A DNA stretch of 64,000 nucleotides from Gammaproteobacteria bacterium. GTDB lineage: Bacteria; Pseudomonadota; Gammaproteobacteria; Eutrophobiales; Eutrophobiaceae. The DNA is taken from NCBI GenBank assembly GCA_004297165.1, contig SCUJ01000005.1:1-64000 (forward strand), read 5' to 3'. Below the pieces are notes generated by a model. The model saw nothing but the letters and a program-made list of their open reading frames with translations. It had not been told where the DNA came from and did not search any database. Shown here one piece after another: positions 7,752 through 16,978 of the stretch. Within the stretch, counting starts at the first letter, position 1. Every line of letters begins with the position of its first letter. The translations under genes and the position numbers were made by a program.

Positions 7752-9970
7752 CTTGTAAATCCTTTGGCGACGCGGTGACCGATTCCTCCCCCGCCTCGAC
7801 CAGCCGATCGCGCCCGGCGTGTTTCGCCTCGTACAACGCCAGATCCGCCGCCTGCAATAACGTCTCGCGGTCCTCGCCGTGCTCCGGATAGACCGCGAGG
7901 CCAAGCGAGATGGTGATCCCCGGCAGGACCTGGCCGCCGGATTTGACCTCAAGGCCGCGCACGCGCTGCATCAGCCGCCCGGCCCATTCCCGCGCCGCCT
8001 GGAGCGAGGCGCCGGGCAATACCGCGGTGAATTCCTCCCCGCCGAAACGGCAAGGCAGATCCCCGCCGCGCGCGCTGTCGCGCAAGGCGCGCCCGAGCGC
8101 CCGCAACACCGCGTCGCCCGCCTCGTGGCCGTGGCTGTCGTTGAAGCGCTTGAAATGGTCCACGTCGATCATGAACACCGCGAGCGCCCGGCCCTCACGT
8201 TGCGCCCTGGCGAGTTCCCGGTCCAGCGATTCCTCCAGATAGCGGCGGTTGTAGAGGCCGCTCAGGGCGTCGCGGATGGACTGCTCCTTGAGCGCGTCGC
8301 GGAGCTTCAGGTTGGCCAGACCCATCGCAATGTGTTCGGCGAGGCGCTGGATGCGCTCCGCCAGCGCGTCCGTAACCGTCGCGTCCGCGCCGATATAACG
8401 CACATGCAGCAGGCCGACCGGGGCGCCGCGCGCCTGTAGCGGGACGCAGATATAGCCCGTTGGGGCGGAGACGGGCGAGACGTGCGCGCAGTAGATATCG
8501 TGTGCCGGGTCCGTCGCGGCGTAGGGGCGCCCGCGGCGCAACGCCCAGCACTCCTCCGGCGCGACCGTTTGCGCAGAGCCGCAGGCCGCGCCGAAGCTTC
8601 CCAGGCAATCGAGGTAGTTGAGCGAGGACTTGATGAGATAGACCGACCCGCAGTGTTCGGGGAGGACCTTCCCCAGCAGCGGCGGCAGGATCGCCGCGGC
8701 GTCGTCGATGCTGTCGGCGGCCTGCAGCAGGCTGCTCAACTCGGCCCGCCCCGCGGAATCGCGCTGATTCGCCTCCAGCAGGGCGGCGTGCGCGTGCAAC
8801 TGTTCCAGATGCGTTTGCAGTTCATCGTTGAGGTCGTCCAGCCGCGTGCGTTCCAGCAGGAGATCGTCCACCATATGATTGAAGGCCGCGCCGAGCGCCC
8901 CGATCTCGGCCATGCCGGACGTCTCGGCGCGCACCATCAGGTCCCCGCCGCCGAAGCTGCGCGCTATCGCCGCGAGCCGCTCGATGGGCCGGCTGATCGC
9001 GCGGGACAACCAGATCGCGAGCAGCCACGCCGCGAAGATGGCCGTGGACAACAAGGTTGCCGCCGCGGGCAGGCCGCGCCACAACTCCTCCCGATCGGCC
9101 TTTTCGTCCCGCATCGCGACCACCAGCCAGGAGGCCTCGCGCAGCGGCCCTATCCCCGCCGTGCGCGCCACCGCGATATCGACAGCCCCGCCGGCCGTGC
9201 TCATTTCAATCTGCGCCGAGCCGGTGGCCGAGGCGCCGATCCTGTCCAGGATGTGCGCCGCGAGCGGGTGGGATTTAAGCAGGTCCGCCTCCGGCTCGCT
9301 GCTCAAGAGCACCCTGCCCGAGGCGTTCAGCAGCGCCACGGAGCGCGCGCCACTCAGCCGGTGCCGGAGGTCCCTCAGCGTCACCGCAATCGCCTCGGTC
9401 GCCACCACCGCCACCACCACGCCCGCCGGACCGCCGTGTTCATTATCGACGCGAGTCATCAATTTCAGCGCGTGCGCCGCGGACGCATCCCCGCCGGCAT
9501 CGCGTTGCGACCCCGGCGCAGCCTGATCGAAGTCCGAGATGTGGATGTGGTCCGTCGGCTCGCTCAAAATGTACGGCAGCTCGCCGGTGAGTTCGGCATG
9601 TGTGGCCGCCGAGGGGTTGGCCCACTAGTTTCGGGTCGGTGGCCGCGACCACCTCGCCCTGCGGACTCACCCACAGGAGGTCGCGGAAATACGGGTAGGT
9701 GTAGGACCAGACCGAGATCAGGCGCGCGATATCCTCAGGCCGCGCCTCGTTCGGCAACGGGGTCGCACCGAGGCTGTGCAGGTCGCTCGTCGCGTTCTGG
9801 ATCAGGGAATCGATCGCGTGCGCGGCCTCTCCGGTGGTCTGCAGGGCGTGCGCGTCGAGGGTTTCGTTGAGCGACAGCATGTAGCTGACCATGTTCACCG
9901 CGCCGACGAGCAGCGTCGGCACAAAGGCCGCGAGGAGAATCACCGTAATGAGCCGGCGGCGCAGCGTCAT
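7747..9970 (-). pseudogene. Membrane sensor diguanylate cyclase (sensor-HAMP-GAF-GGDEF), frameshifted
   Basis: Two reading frames together encode one protein of about 740 residues. The first part (9970 to about 9598) has a signal-anchor helix and the start of a periplasmic sensor (LLWVSPQGEVVAATDP). The second (about 9597 to 7747) continues with the rest of the sensor, a second membrane helix, HAMP, GAF and a GGDEF domain. An extra base near 9598, in the ACACATGCC context, breaks the frame; skipping it restores a smooth sensor sequence. GGEEF and an RGGD inhibitory site five residues before it are intact. An internal TTG at 9567 could start the second part, but it would lack the first membrane helix. 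The gene overlaps the substrate-binding protein by ATGA. Its stop comes from a repeat. The break may be a true mutation or an assembly error. Confidence 0.8.
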
Positions 9971-10956
9971 TTTTCAGCAGTTCCGTCCGCAAGTTCCTGC
10001 ACGAAATGCGAATCGAACAGCGCCGGGATATCCGGCCGTTGCGTCACGATGCCGCGCTGCTGCATGAAATCGAGCATGCGCCGGCTCGATCCGTGCAGCG
10101 AATCGAAACCCGCGGCGAAGGAGAAGGCGACGATGTTGTCGCGGAGATCGAGGATCCGGTCGATCGCCATGAAACCGCGCGCCTCGTCCGGCGAGGTATG
10201 GTTCACCTCGGCGACGATGGCCACGGCCTCCTCGGGCCGCTCCTTCATGAATTGCGTCGTCCGCTGCCACACCGCCGTGAATTTGTGCAGATCCGCCTCG
10301 CGCCGCGCCCGGAGATCCGGCCGGGTCGCGAAGACTCCCCAACTGATGCCTGGGACCTCGGAGGTGTCGAATAATTTCACGCCGCCGCTCCCGGCCAGGG
10401 CCTTGGTCACGATGGGTTCCCAGGTGAGGAAGGCATCCGCCGCGCCGCTCGCCAGGGCATCGGGCGCCGTCTCCGCCGGGGTATCGACGATCTCGACCGT
10501 CGCGGGGTCGAGGTCGTGGCGCTCCGCGATGATCGTCCAGATGTATTCGAGATAGGTGCCCTTCGCCAAGGCCAGCCGCTTGCCGGCAAGGTCCCGCACA
10601 CTGTCGATCCCCGGCCGGGCGACCAGGGCCTCCGCGCCATTCGAGTAATCCGCGGCCAGGAAGCCGACCAACGGCTTGCCGCGCGCGTTGAAGAGCAGAA
10701 AGTCGAACTGGGACATGTTCACGATGTCGAGCGAGCCGTCGGCGAGCTGGTCGAAGGAGCCGAAGTAATCGGCGTTGGTATCCACCCATTCGATGGCGAG
10801 ACCGGCCTCCGCGAACCAACCCTTGCGGTGGGCGATATCGACCCAGTATTGCCCTGGCCAGTAATACGCACCGACGCGCAAGGGCGGCCCGGCCGGGGCC
10901 GCGGGTTCTTCCCCGCGCCCGCACGCGGCGAGGACGAGGCACGCGGAAAGGAACAT
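9967..10956 (-). CDS. Substrate-binding lipoprotein, NMT1/SsuA-like
   Basis: 329 residues. It begins MFLSACLVLAAC, a lipobox with Cys about 12, so the mature protein should be lipid-anchored in the periplasm. The rest is a type 2 periplasmic binding fold of the nitrate/taurine/thiamine-precursor group (RVGAYYWPGQYWVDIAHRKG; LVGFLAADYSNGAEALV). The ligand cannot be told. No permease or ATPase gene is nearby; instead the stop overlaps the start of a membrane diguanylate cyclase (ATGA), suggesting the pair works as sensor and output. The frame extends upstream to 11028 only because a hairpin repeat is open in this frame. The ATG at 10956 is chosen because it starts a clean lipoprotein signal. 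Confidence 0.85.
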   Translation of the reverse strand: MFLSACLVLAACGRGEEPAAPAGPPLRVGAYYWPGQYWVDIAHRKGWFAEAGLAIEWVDTNADYFGSFDQLADGSLDIVNMSQFDFLLFNARGKPLVGFLAADYSNGAEALVARPGIDSVRDLAGKRLALAKGTYLEYIWTIIAERHDLDPATVEIVDTPAETAPDALASGAADAFLTWEPIVTKALAGSGGVKLFDTSEVPGISWGVFATRPDLRARREADLHKFTAVWQRTTQFMKERPEEAVAIVAEVNHTSPDEARGFMAIDRILDLRDNIVAFSFAAGFDSLHGSSRRMLDFMQQRGIVTQRPDIPALFDSHFVQELADGTAEK

Positions 10957-10961
10957 TATAT

Positions 10962-10996
10962 TTCCGCGTGGGCACAAACGACGTGCCCACCCTACG
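10962..10996. repeat. GTGGGCAC hairpin repeat at the start of the SBP gene
   Basis: TTCCGCGTGGGCAC...GTGCCCACCCTACG palindrome abutting the lipoprotein start codon by about five bases. On the coding strand its outer edge CGCGGAAA lies where a ribosome-binding site is expected, so the repeat probably replaced the native leader. Confidence 0.8.
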
Positions 10997-11041
10997 AGGT
11001 TGCTATTTATATTCCACATAAACTTCACCTCTCCGACATCT

Positions 11042-12413
11042 TCAATAACTCAATCCCGCCGCGAACACGAGATCCACGGAGGTCTCTCCGCCCATCGTCA
11101 CGGCCCCGGCGTTCAGATAACCGAACGGGTTCGTCAGGCCGGATCGCACCAGCGCCCCGCCGGGGTCCGAATAACCGAGCAGTGCGCTGCACCACACCCG
11201 TTCGCTCGGGTACCAATCGGCGATCAGGCTCCACTCGTTCGCGAGCGGCCCGCCCGGCCCGGACACGAGGCGCGTTTGGAAATATTGCAACCGCAACTTC
11301 ACTTGCGCATGCGGCCAGAACCCGGCCTCGGCGCGCGCGATGCGTGAATTCGTGCCGAAGAGGATCCAGTCGATCTGATTGCCGAGGTACCACTTGCCCC
11401 AGTCGGAGAAACCCTGCGCGAAGGGCGTGAAATCCTCCGAGTAATACACGTAACCGATCTCCGCGAAGGGCTGGAAACGCGCGTTTTCCGGTCGCCAGGC
11501 AAGCTCCGCATGCCAGCCCTGTTCGCTCAGGCGCTGCCCCGGCGTCGTCACGTAATAGGGATTGCGGCCCGTGCCGAACTCGCCCGCCCACTCGCCGCTC
11601 ACGGACCAGCCCGACCCGAAGGGCAGCGGCGCCGCGCAGGGAGACGATCCACATATCGTTGTCGAGGGCGCTGTGCGATTCCCGGCGAAACAGCCCGGCA
11701 GTGAGATCGATCCCGCCCGCGGTTTTGCGCGACAGCTCCGCGCCGCCCAACCAGCCGTTCCATTCGCCGCCGCCGTCCCAGGTCGGGTGCATGCGATAGG
11801 CGAAGGCGTCGAGATGCCCGAGCGCCGTGTCGGTCTCCAGGCGCACCGCATCGAAGCTCTTGCGCGGGTTGTGATACACGGCCTGCGGGTGGTGTGCGTG
11901 GTAACCGTCGTAGACGCCGTCGCCGAACAGGAACTGCGAGCCGATCGCAATCGGTTGACGGCCGAGGGTGACCTTGAACGCGGGATCGGCGCTGTTCGCG
12001 TATTGCAGATACAGGGTATCGAAGGCGAACTCCGGGTCGTTGCCGGGGCGTGGCGTCCCCGGCGGAGAGAATGCTGGTGCGGATCCGCTGCCGTAGGGGT
12101 CGCGCCCGCTGGTCCGGAGCGCGAGTCCGACCGCTTCCAGCGCGAATCCACCCCGTTCGACACGCCCGCCGAGGCGCGCGCTGGTCTCCATCCAGGCACG
12201 ATCCTCCGTGGAATAAAACGGGTTCGATTGCCGGATCAGATAATGCGTAACGCTCGCGATCGGCTGGAACGGGGGCGCCGCGGCCTCCTCCGCAACGGCA
12301 GTAATCCAGGGCAGGCCGAGCGCGGCGGCAATGAAGATCTCGCGCGCTAAATATATTCCCCCTCTCCCCCTACCCCTCGGCAACTGCTCCCGGCGTTGCA
12401 CTACCTCCTGCAT
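11042..12413 (-). pseudogene. Outer-membrane porin-like beta-barrel protein, frameshifted
   Basis: About 455 residues over two frames. The first frame carries a signal-peptide-like stretch (IFIAAALGLPWITAVAEE) and barrel strands such as FKVTLGRQPIAIGSQFLFGDG and AVRLETDTALGHLDAFAYRMHP. The second, from about 11630 to 11042, continues with SGWSVSGEWAGEFGTGRNPYYV and ends in the hydrophobic LVFAAGLSY typical of barrel C-termini. The switch needs one base skipped near 11625-11640. The text resembles alginate-export/DUF1302-like porins, but the family is not certain. No standard start precedes the signal peptide; the first ATG in frame (12413) lies in a CCCTCTCCC-type repeat, which seems to have overwritten the original 5' end. 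Confidence 0.65.
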
Positions 12414-12484
12414 CCATGCAGTCGTCCCCCGCGTGGGGGGAGGGGAGATTCTGTACCCGCGTGGGCACAAACGACGCGCCCATA
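12358..12484. repeat. CCCTCTCCC-type repeat plus degenerate GTGGGCAC hairpin
   Basis: A C-rich arm (CCCCCTCTCCCCCTACCCC) and a G-rich arm (GCGTGGGGGGAGGGGAG) flank about 50 bases, followed by a worn GTGGGCAC hairpin (12457-12484). It covers the 5' end of the porin gene and lies upstream of the toxin-antitoxin pair. Confidence 0.65.
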
Positions 12485-12569
12485 AGAGTATCTTTCCCGC
12501 CGCAAGAACGAATGGACACCCGGACACGCCTTCATTAACATCGTGCGGGACGCCATACGAGAAATCCCC

Positions 12570-12806
12570 ATGAGCCACTTGACCCTCTCGATCAGCCCGG
12601 AAGAACAGGCTCTGCTCCATCGCCTTGCGGAAACCAACCAGAGCAGCGATGCGGAACTGGCCGCCATCGCGCTGCGTGAATACCTGAAATTCGAGGCCGC
12701 GCAGATCAGGAAGATCCAGCGCGGACTTGCCGCCGCCAACGCCGGCGATTTCGCCGGAGACGCCGAAGTCGAGGCCTTTTTCGCCAGGTACGGCGGGGAA
12801 GATTGA
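12570..12806 (+). CDS. RHH/CopG-type antitoxin
   Basis: 78 residues. The N-terminus MSHLTLSISPEEQALLHRLAE fits a ribbon-helix-helix DNA-binding strand and helix. The C-terminal half (AANAGDFAGDAEVEAFFARYGGE) resembles toxin-binding tails of ParD/RelB-like antitoxins. The ATG at 12570 is preferred to an upstream ATG at 12543 because it gives the canonical short strand. The stop overlaps the toxin start by one base (TGATG), so the two are coupled. It probably represses its own promoter and neutralises the ParE-like toxin. Plus-strand genes inserted in a minus-strand block suggest acquisition. Confidence 0.85.
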   Translation: MSHLTLSISPEEQALLHRLAETNQSSDAELAAIALREYLKFEAAQIRKIQRGLAAANAGDFAGDAEVEAFFARYGGED

Positions 12807-13096
12807 TGCAGGTTCGCTGGACGCGCCCGGCGCTCTCCGATCTTGCTGAAATCCACGACTACATTGCCGCCGACAATCCCGTCGCGGCAAGGGCGGCAAT
12901 CCGCCGCATTCGGCAGGCCGCGAATACCCTGGGTAAGCATCCGACGCTGGGCCGCACAGGCCGGGTTCCCGATACGCGGGAACTTGTAAGCGGGCGGCTG
13001 CCTTATGTGATTGCTTATCGCATTGCCGAACATGAAGTCGATATCCTTGCGGTAATTCATGGCGCGAGGCGTTGGCCGGATTTCCTGCCAGGTTGA
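12806..13096 (+). CDS. RelE/ParE-family toxin
   Basis: 96 residues: QVRWTRPALSDLAEIHDYIAADNPVAARAAIRRI and the ending LPYVIAYRIAEHEVDILAVIHGARRWP are diagnostic of the RelE/ParE fold. ParE members poison DNA gyrase and RelE members cut mRNA on the ribosome; the sequence looks closer to ParE. ATG at 12806 overlaps the antitoxin stop; a TTG one codon earlier is possible. Full length for the family, with no sign of decay. Confidence 0.92.
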   Translation: MQVRWTRPALSDLAEIHDYIAADNPVAARAAIRRIRQAANTLGKHPTLGRTGRVPDTRELVSGRLPYVIAYRIAEHEVDILAVIHGARRWPDFLPG

Positions 13097-13109
13097 GATT
13101 GATATTATT

Positions 13110-13323
13110 TCCGCGTGGGCACAAACGGCGTGCCCACCCTACGAAATTTATTCTCCCTCTCCCTTGAGGGGAGAGGGCCGGGGAGAGGGTGATCATTCCC
13201 ACGTCCCCCTCTCCCCCTACTCCTCCCCCGCGCGGGGGGGAGGGGATCAAACGTAGGTTGGGCTGAATGAAATGATGCCCAACATTTATTCCGCGTGGGC
13301 ACAAACGACGTGCCCACCCTACG
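13110..13323. repeat. Cluster of hairpin repeats between toxin gene and receiver gene
   Basis: Three units: a GTGGGCAC hairpin (13110-13142), a CCCTCTCCC-type unit with GAGGGGAGAGGG and CGCGGGGGGGAGGGG arms (13149-13246), and a TTGGGC hairpin joined to another GTGGGCAC hairpin (13251-13323). The joined pair has the same order and spacing as at 7680-7751 (opposite strand) and 18776-18848, so it behaves as one composite element. It fills the convergent intergenic space. Confidence 0.8.
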
Positions 13324-13342
13324 AAATTTCCATTTTCTCGGC

Positions 13343-13723
13343 TCATTCCTGCTTTTCCTCCGCCGCCAGCAACCGTTCCACCGTTTGCAGGAACTCGCGG
13401 TAACGGATCGGCTTGACGACATAGCCATTGCAGCCGGCGGCGCGCATCCTCTCGTCGTCGCCCTTCATGGCAAAGGCGGTGAGGGCGATCACCGGGATCG
13501 CCGCTGTGTCCGGGTCGGCCTTGAGGACGCGGGTGGCCGAGAGTCCGTCCATGCCGGGGAGCTGGATGTCCATGAGCACAAGGTCCGGCCGCTCCTTCCG
13601 GACGATTCGCAGGCCCTCATCGGCGTTGTCGGCGATCATGGATTTGTGGCCGCCCTTCTTCAGCATCGCCTGGGTCAGGCGCCGGTTGGTTGCGTTGTCT
13701 TCGATAATGAGTATCCTCGCCAT
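13343..13723 (-). CDS. Stand-alone receiver protein
   Basis: 126 residues, a single receiver domain: acidic pair in IIEDN, acceptor Asp in LVLMDIQLPGMDG, Lys in VVKPI. The ATG at 13723 has AAGGAG upstream and lies two bases after the hybrid-kinase stop, so the pair is co-transcribed. It is a likely acceptor of phosphate from that kinase. The upstream extension of the frame to 14032 is only a shadow of the kinase. Confidence 0.92.
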   Translation of the reverse strand: MARILIIEDNATNRRLTQAMLKKGGHKSMIADNADEGLRIVRKERPDLVLMDIQLPGMDGLSATRVLKADPDTAAIPVIALTAFAMKGDDERMRAAGCNGYVVKPIRYREFLQTVERLLAAEEKQE

Positions 13724-13725
13724 TT

Positions 13726-16386
13726 TCACAACTCCTTTACATCGCCGAGCGCCCGTCGCACCTCGGTCATAAAACTCTCGCGGTCGAAGCCGGATTTTTC
13801 GAGGATCCGCTCGACAAAACCGTTGAGGCGATTTCTGTCTTGCCGCGTAATCTGCTTCGCCGTCAGGATGATGATCGGCACGCCGCTGGTCTCCGGCCGT
13901 CGCTTGATCGCCTCCACCACAGCGAAGCCGTCGATGCTCGGCATCATGAGGTCCAGGATGATGAGGTCCGGCGTCATCTGGCCGACGCTGGCCAGGGCCT
14001 CGCGTCCGCCATAGGCGCGCACGACCTTGCAATTGCGGCCCTTGAGTTGTTGCGCCACCAGTTCCACCGCCTTCGGGTCATCGTCCACCACCAGCACGGT
14101 AAACCTGGCCCGGCCCTTGGCCCGCTTTATCCCCAACCCTTCGATCGCCTCCAGCAGGGCCGCGCGCTCGACGGGTTTTTGCAGGACCTGCTTCGCGCCG
14201 AGGGCGAAACCGCGGTCCCGGTCCGCCAGCACCGAGGCGATCACCACGGGGATGCCCGCGAGGGCCGGGTCGGACTTCAGTCGTTCCAGGATCTCCCAGC
14301 CGCCGAGCTTCGGCAGCAGGAGGTCGAGGGTGATGAGGTCCGGGCGTTCGCGCCTGATCAGCGCCAGGCCCTCTTCTCCATCTGCGGCGCGCAGCACGCG
14401 GAAACCATCGGCGTCGAGGGCGAGGCGCAGGAGTTCCGCCGCCTGGTCGTTGTCTTCGATGATCAGGGCGAGGGGTGGTTCTACTTCAGAGGTCTCTTCC
14501 CGCGTGGGCACGGACGACGTGTCCACCCTGCTTGTCTCTCCCTGCGTGGGCACGGAAGACGTGCCCACCCTACGCGGATCTTCCGCAGTCTCGTCCCGCG
14601 TGGGCACAGACGACGTGCCCACCCTACTGGTTTCTTCCTGGGGGGAGGTTGCGGGTTCAGCGATGGCCGGCGCCGTGCGCCAGGGGATCCAGCAGATGAA
14701 GGTCGAACCGCGGCCCGGCGCGCTCATCACGCCGATCGCGCCGCCGTGCAGTTCGGCGAGGCGGCGGGTGAGCGCCAGCCCGAGTCCGGTGCCCTCGTAG
14801 CGGCGCGCCAGAGAGGCATCGAGCTGGGTGAAGCTCTGGAACAGGCGGCCCAGATCGGTCTCGGAGATGCCGATGCCGGCGTCGCTGACGGCGACCTCGA
14901 GAAATTCCGCGTAATTATTGTCGGGCAGGGGCAGCATGCGCGAGGCCATGCCCTCCGGCGGATCGAGTCGCACCGCGTCCCTCCCGACGCGCCGCGCGAC
15001 GACCCGCACCTCACCGTCCGCGGGCGAAAACTTCACCGCGTTGGAGAGGAGGTTGTAGAAGATCTGTTTGAACTTGCGGGTGTCGGCCTGGATCTCGCAA
15101 GGCTCCGGCGGCGGCGCCAGCGTGAGGCGCACGCGATGCGCCATCGCCTTCTCCCGCAGCATGGTCAGGCCCGACTGGAGGACGCTGGCGATGTCCATCG
15201 GCTCGGTCTCCAGGGTCATGCGTCCGGCCTCGATCTTGGAGAGGTCGAGGATGTCGTTGATGAGCGCAAGCAGATGCGTGCCGGAGTCGAAGATATCCAC
15301 GACGCAGGTCTGCTGCTCCGGGGGGATCTCGCCCATGACGCCGTCCTTCAGCAGCTCGGAGAAGCCGATGATCGCGTTCAGCGGCGTGAGCAGCTCGTGG
15401 CTCATGTTGGCGAGGAACTCGGATTTGAGCCGGGTGGCCGTTTCCAGTTGGGCGTTCTTGGCGCTGATCTCGTTGTTGCTCTCGCGCAATTGGCGCTCGG
15501 TGCGCTTCAAATCGGTGACATCCATGTTGACGGCGATGCCGCCGATGATCCGCCGTTCGGCATCGCGCAGCGGCATCGCGGTGTTGCGGATGAACTTGCG
15601 GCTGCCGTCGAAGCACTGGATCTCCGCCTCCTGGTTGCGGATCGTTTCGCCGGTCTTCAAGGCGACCGCGAGCGCCCATTCGTCGGCGGCGATCGCCCGG
15701 CCGTCATCCAGCCGCCAGCCGAGATATTCGCCATAGCCGTCCAGGCCGACGTAGCGGCTCCCGCCCCAGATCTCGTGGCCGGCGGGATTGATCCGGGTGA
15801 TGCTGCCTTGCGCGTCGCAGACGAATACGCCGACCGGCAACAGGTTGAGGATCTGCTGGAGCAATTCCTCGCGCGCCTTCAACGCCTCCTCCGCCTCCCG
15901 GCGCTGTTTCACCTCCTGGCGCACGAAGTAGTTCAGATAATACAGATTGACGAAGACCCCGACCTTGGCCTTCAGGATCTCCGGCGCGATGGGGGAGACG
16001 ATCCAGTCCACGGCCCCGGCCCCGTAGCCGCGCGCACGGTCGTCCTCTGCGGCGGATTCGGCGGTGACGAAGATGATCGGCGTATAGGCCGTGCGCGGGC
16101 GGCTATGGATGAGCTGCGCGGTCTCGTAGCCGTCCATGGTCGGCATGCGCACATCGAGCAGGATAAGGGCGTAATCGCGCGCGAGCAGGAGACGCAGGGC
16201 CTCGCGCCCGGAATGCGCGGTGGTCACTTTGATCCCCAGCTCGGCGATGACCGCCGCCAGCGCCGTCGCCTTGTCCGGCATATCGTCCACCACCAGTACG
16301 CCGGCCCGCTCGGCCTCGGGCACCTCGAAGCGCAACGGGACGCCGACGCCGCTGAGGGCGGGGATTTCAACCTTGGGTAATTTCAT
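13726..16386 (-). CDS. Hybrid histidine kinase REC-PAS-HisKA-HATPase-REC-REC
   Basis: 886 residues, no membrane helix. The order is an N-terminal receiver (about 28-145, acceptor Asp78 in LILLDVRMP), coiled coil, PAS (about 195-300, VGVFVCDAQGSITRINPAG), HisKA (NMSHELLTPLNAIIGF), HATPase (N-box NLLSNAVKF, G1 DAGIGI, G2 GTGLGL), a linker at about 580-635, and two receivers (LITLDLLLPKLGG and LIILDLMMPSIDG). The linker is made by three in-frame copies of the GTGGGCAC repeat, giving RVGTSSVPTR-like peptides. Start ATG at 16386 behind GGAG. It sits between cheB upstream and a receiver downstream and is likely the hub of that block. Confidence 0.93.
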   Translation of the reverse strand: MKLPKVEIPALSGVGVPLRFEVPEAERAGVLVVDDMPDKATALAAVIAELGIKVTTAHSGREALRLLLARDYALILLDVRMPTMDGYETAQLIHSRPRTAYTPIIFVTAESAAEDDRARGYGAGAVDWIVSPIAPEILKAKVGVFVNLYYLNYFVRQEVKQRREAEEALKAREELLQQILNLLPVGVFVCDAQGSITRINPAGHEIWGGSRYVGLDGYGEYLGWRLDDGRAIAADEWALAVALKTGETIRNQEAEIQCFDGSRKFIRNTAMPLRDAERRIIGGIAVNMDVTDLKRTERQLRESNNEISAKNAQLETATRLKSEFLANMSHELLTPLNAIIGFSELLKDGVMGEIPPEQQTCVVDIFDSGTHLLALINDILDLSKIEAGRMTLETEPMDIASVLQSGLTMLREKAMAHRVRLTLAPPPEPCEIQADTRKFKQIFYNLLSNAVKFSPADGEVRVVARRVGRDAVRLDPPEGMASRMLPLPDNNYAEFLEVAVSDAGIGISETDLGRLFQSFTQLDASLARRYEGTGLGLALTRRLAELHGGAIGVMSAPGRGSTFICWIPWRTAPAIAEPATSPQEETSRVGTSSVPTRDETAEDPRRVGTSSVPTQGETSRVDTSSVPTREETSEVEPPLALIIEDNDQAAELLRLALDADGFRVLRAADGEEGLALIRRERPDLITLDLLLPKLGGWEILERLKSDPALAGIPVVIASVLADRDRGFALGAKQVLQKPVERAALLEAIEGLGIKRAKGRARFTVLVVDDDPKAVELVAQQLKGRNCKVVRAYGGREALASVGQMTPDLIILDLMMPSIDGFAVVEAIKRRPETSGVPIIILTAKQITRQDRNRLNGFVERILEKSGFDRESFMTEVRRALGDVKEL
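14500..14626. repeat. Three in-frame copies of the GTGGGCAC hairpin inside a kinase gene
   Basis: Copies at 14500-14529, 14542-14573 and 14596-14626, each CGCGTGGGCAC...GACGTG(C/T)CCACCCT, spaced about 42-54 bases. All are in the same orientation and phase, and the gene reads through. They encode RVGTSSVPT(R/Q) or RVDTSSVPTR, separated by acidic spacers, between the ATPase and first C-terminal receiver. Confidence 0.9.
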
Positions 16387-16411
16387 GTTATGTCTCCACC
16401 AGGTTGCATGG

Positions 16412-16978
16412 TCATGCCTGCCGGCTGAGCGCCACGAGCTGCGGTCCGATCGCCGCAAGCGGCAAGGTCATTTCGTTCCGCATTGCCTGCCCCGCCGCGC
16501 GCGGCATGCCGTTGGCGTAGGCGGTCTCCGGTTCCTGCACCAGCGCCATGCCGCCATGGCGCTCGACCGCCGCGAGTCCTGCCGCGCCGTCCTCGCCCGT
16601 GCCGGACAACACGACGGCAATGAGCCGCCGGCCATAAGATTCAGCGGCGGTCTCGAACAGCACGTTCACGGAGGGCCGCGCCCATTCCACCGGTTCCTCC
16701 GTGGACAGCGCGAAATGGTCGCCCTCCACCAGCAGGTGGTAACCGGGCGGGGCGATGAAGACGACGCCCGCCTCTATGGGAGCCTTGTCCTCGGCCTCGC
16801 GCACCGGCAGGGCGCAGGACTCGCGCAGCACGAAGGCCAGCTCGCCGCCGGCATCCGTCATACGGTGCTGCACCAGGGCCACCGGCATGGGAAAAAAGGA
16901 CGGCAGGGCCGAGAGCACGGTCCGGACGGCGTTCAGGCCGCCGAGCGAGGCGCCCATGGCGACGAAGGCGTATCTCAC
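16412..16978 (-). CDS. cheB: CheB-type methylesterase domain protein
   Basis: 188 residues, only the catalytic domain without the usual N-terminal receiver. The Ser-His-Asp triad is visible: MGASLGG (Ser), VALVQHR (His) and LSGTGEDGAAG (Asp). The enzyme removes methyl groups from, or deamidates, glutamyl residues on receptors. The GTG start at 16978 is chosen because it overlaps the CheR stop (GTGA). Lacking a receiver, it cannot be switched by CheA-type phosphorylation in the classical way. No chemoreceptor or CheA gene lies in the window, so the substrate is unknown; a non-chemotaxis adaptation circuit is plausible. Confidence 0.9.
   Translation of the reverse strand: MRYAFVAMGASLGGLNAVRTVLSALPSFFPMPVALVQHRMTDAGGELAFVLRESCALPVREAEDKAPIEAGVVFIAPPGYHLLVEGDHFALSTEEPVEWARPSVNVLFETAAESYGRRLIAVVLSGTGEDGAAGLAAVERHGGMALVQEPETAYANGMPRAAGQAMRNEMTLPLAAIGPQLVALSRQA

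Noticed and set aside
9567-9970. Two independent genes (a short sensor protein and a separate cyclase) instead of one broken gene
   Set aside because: The sensor domain sequence continues smoothly across the break when one base is skipped, and the second part would lack its first membrane helix.
11025-13346. A 773-codon minus-strand frame spanning porin and toxin-antitoxin genes
   Set aside because: It reads through several hairpin repeats and the antisense of the TA pair. Only the middle part is the real first frame of the porin.
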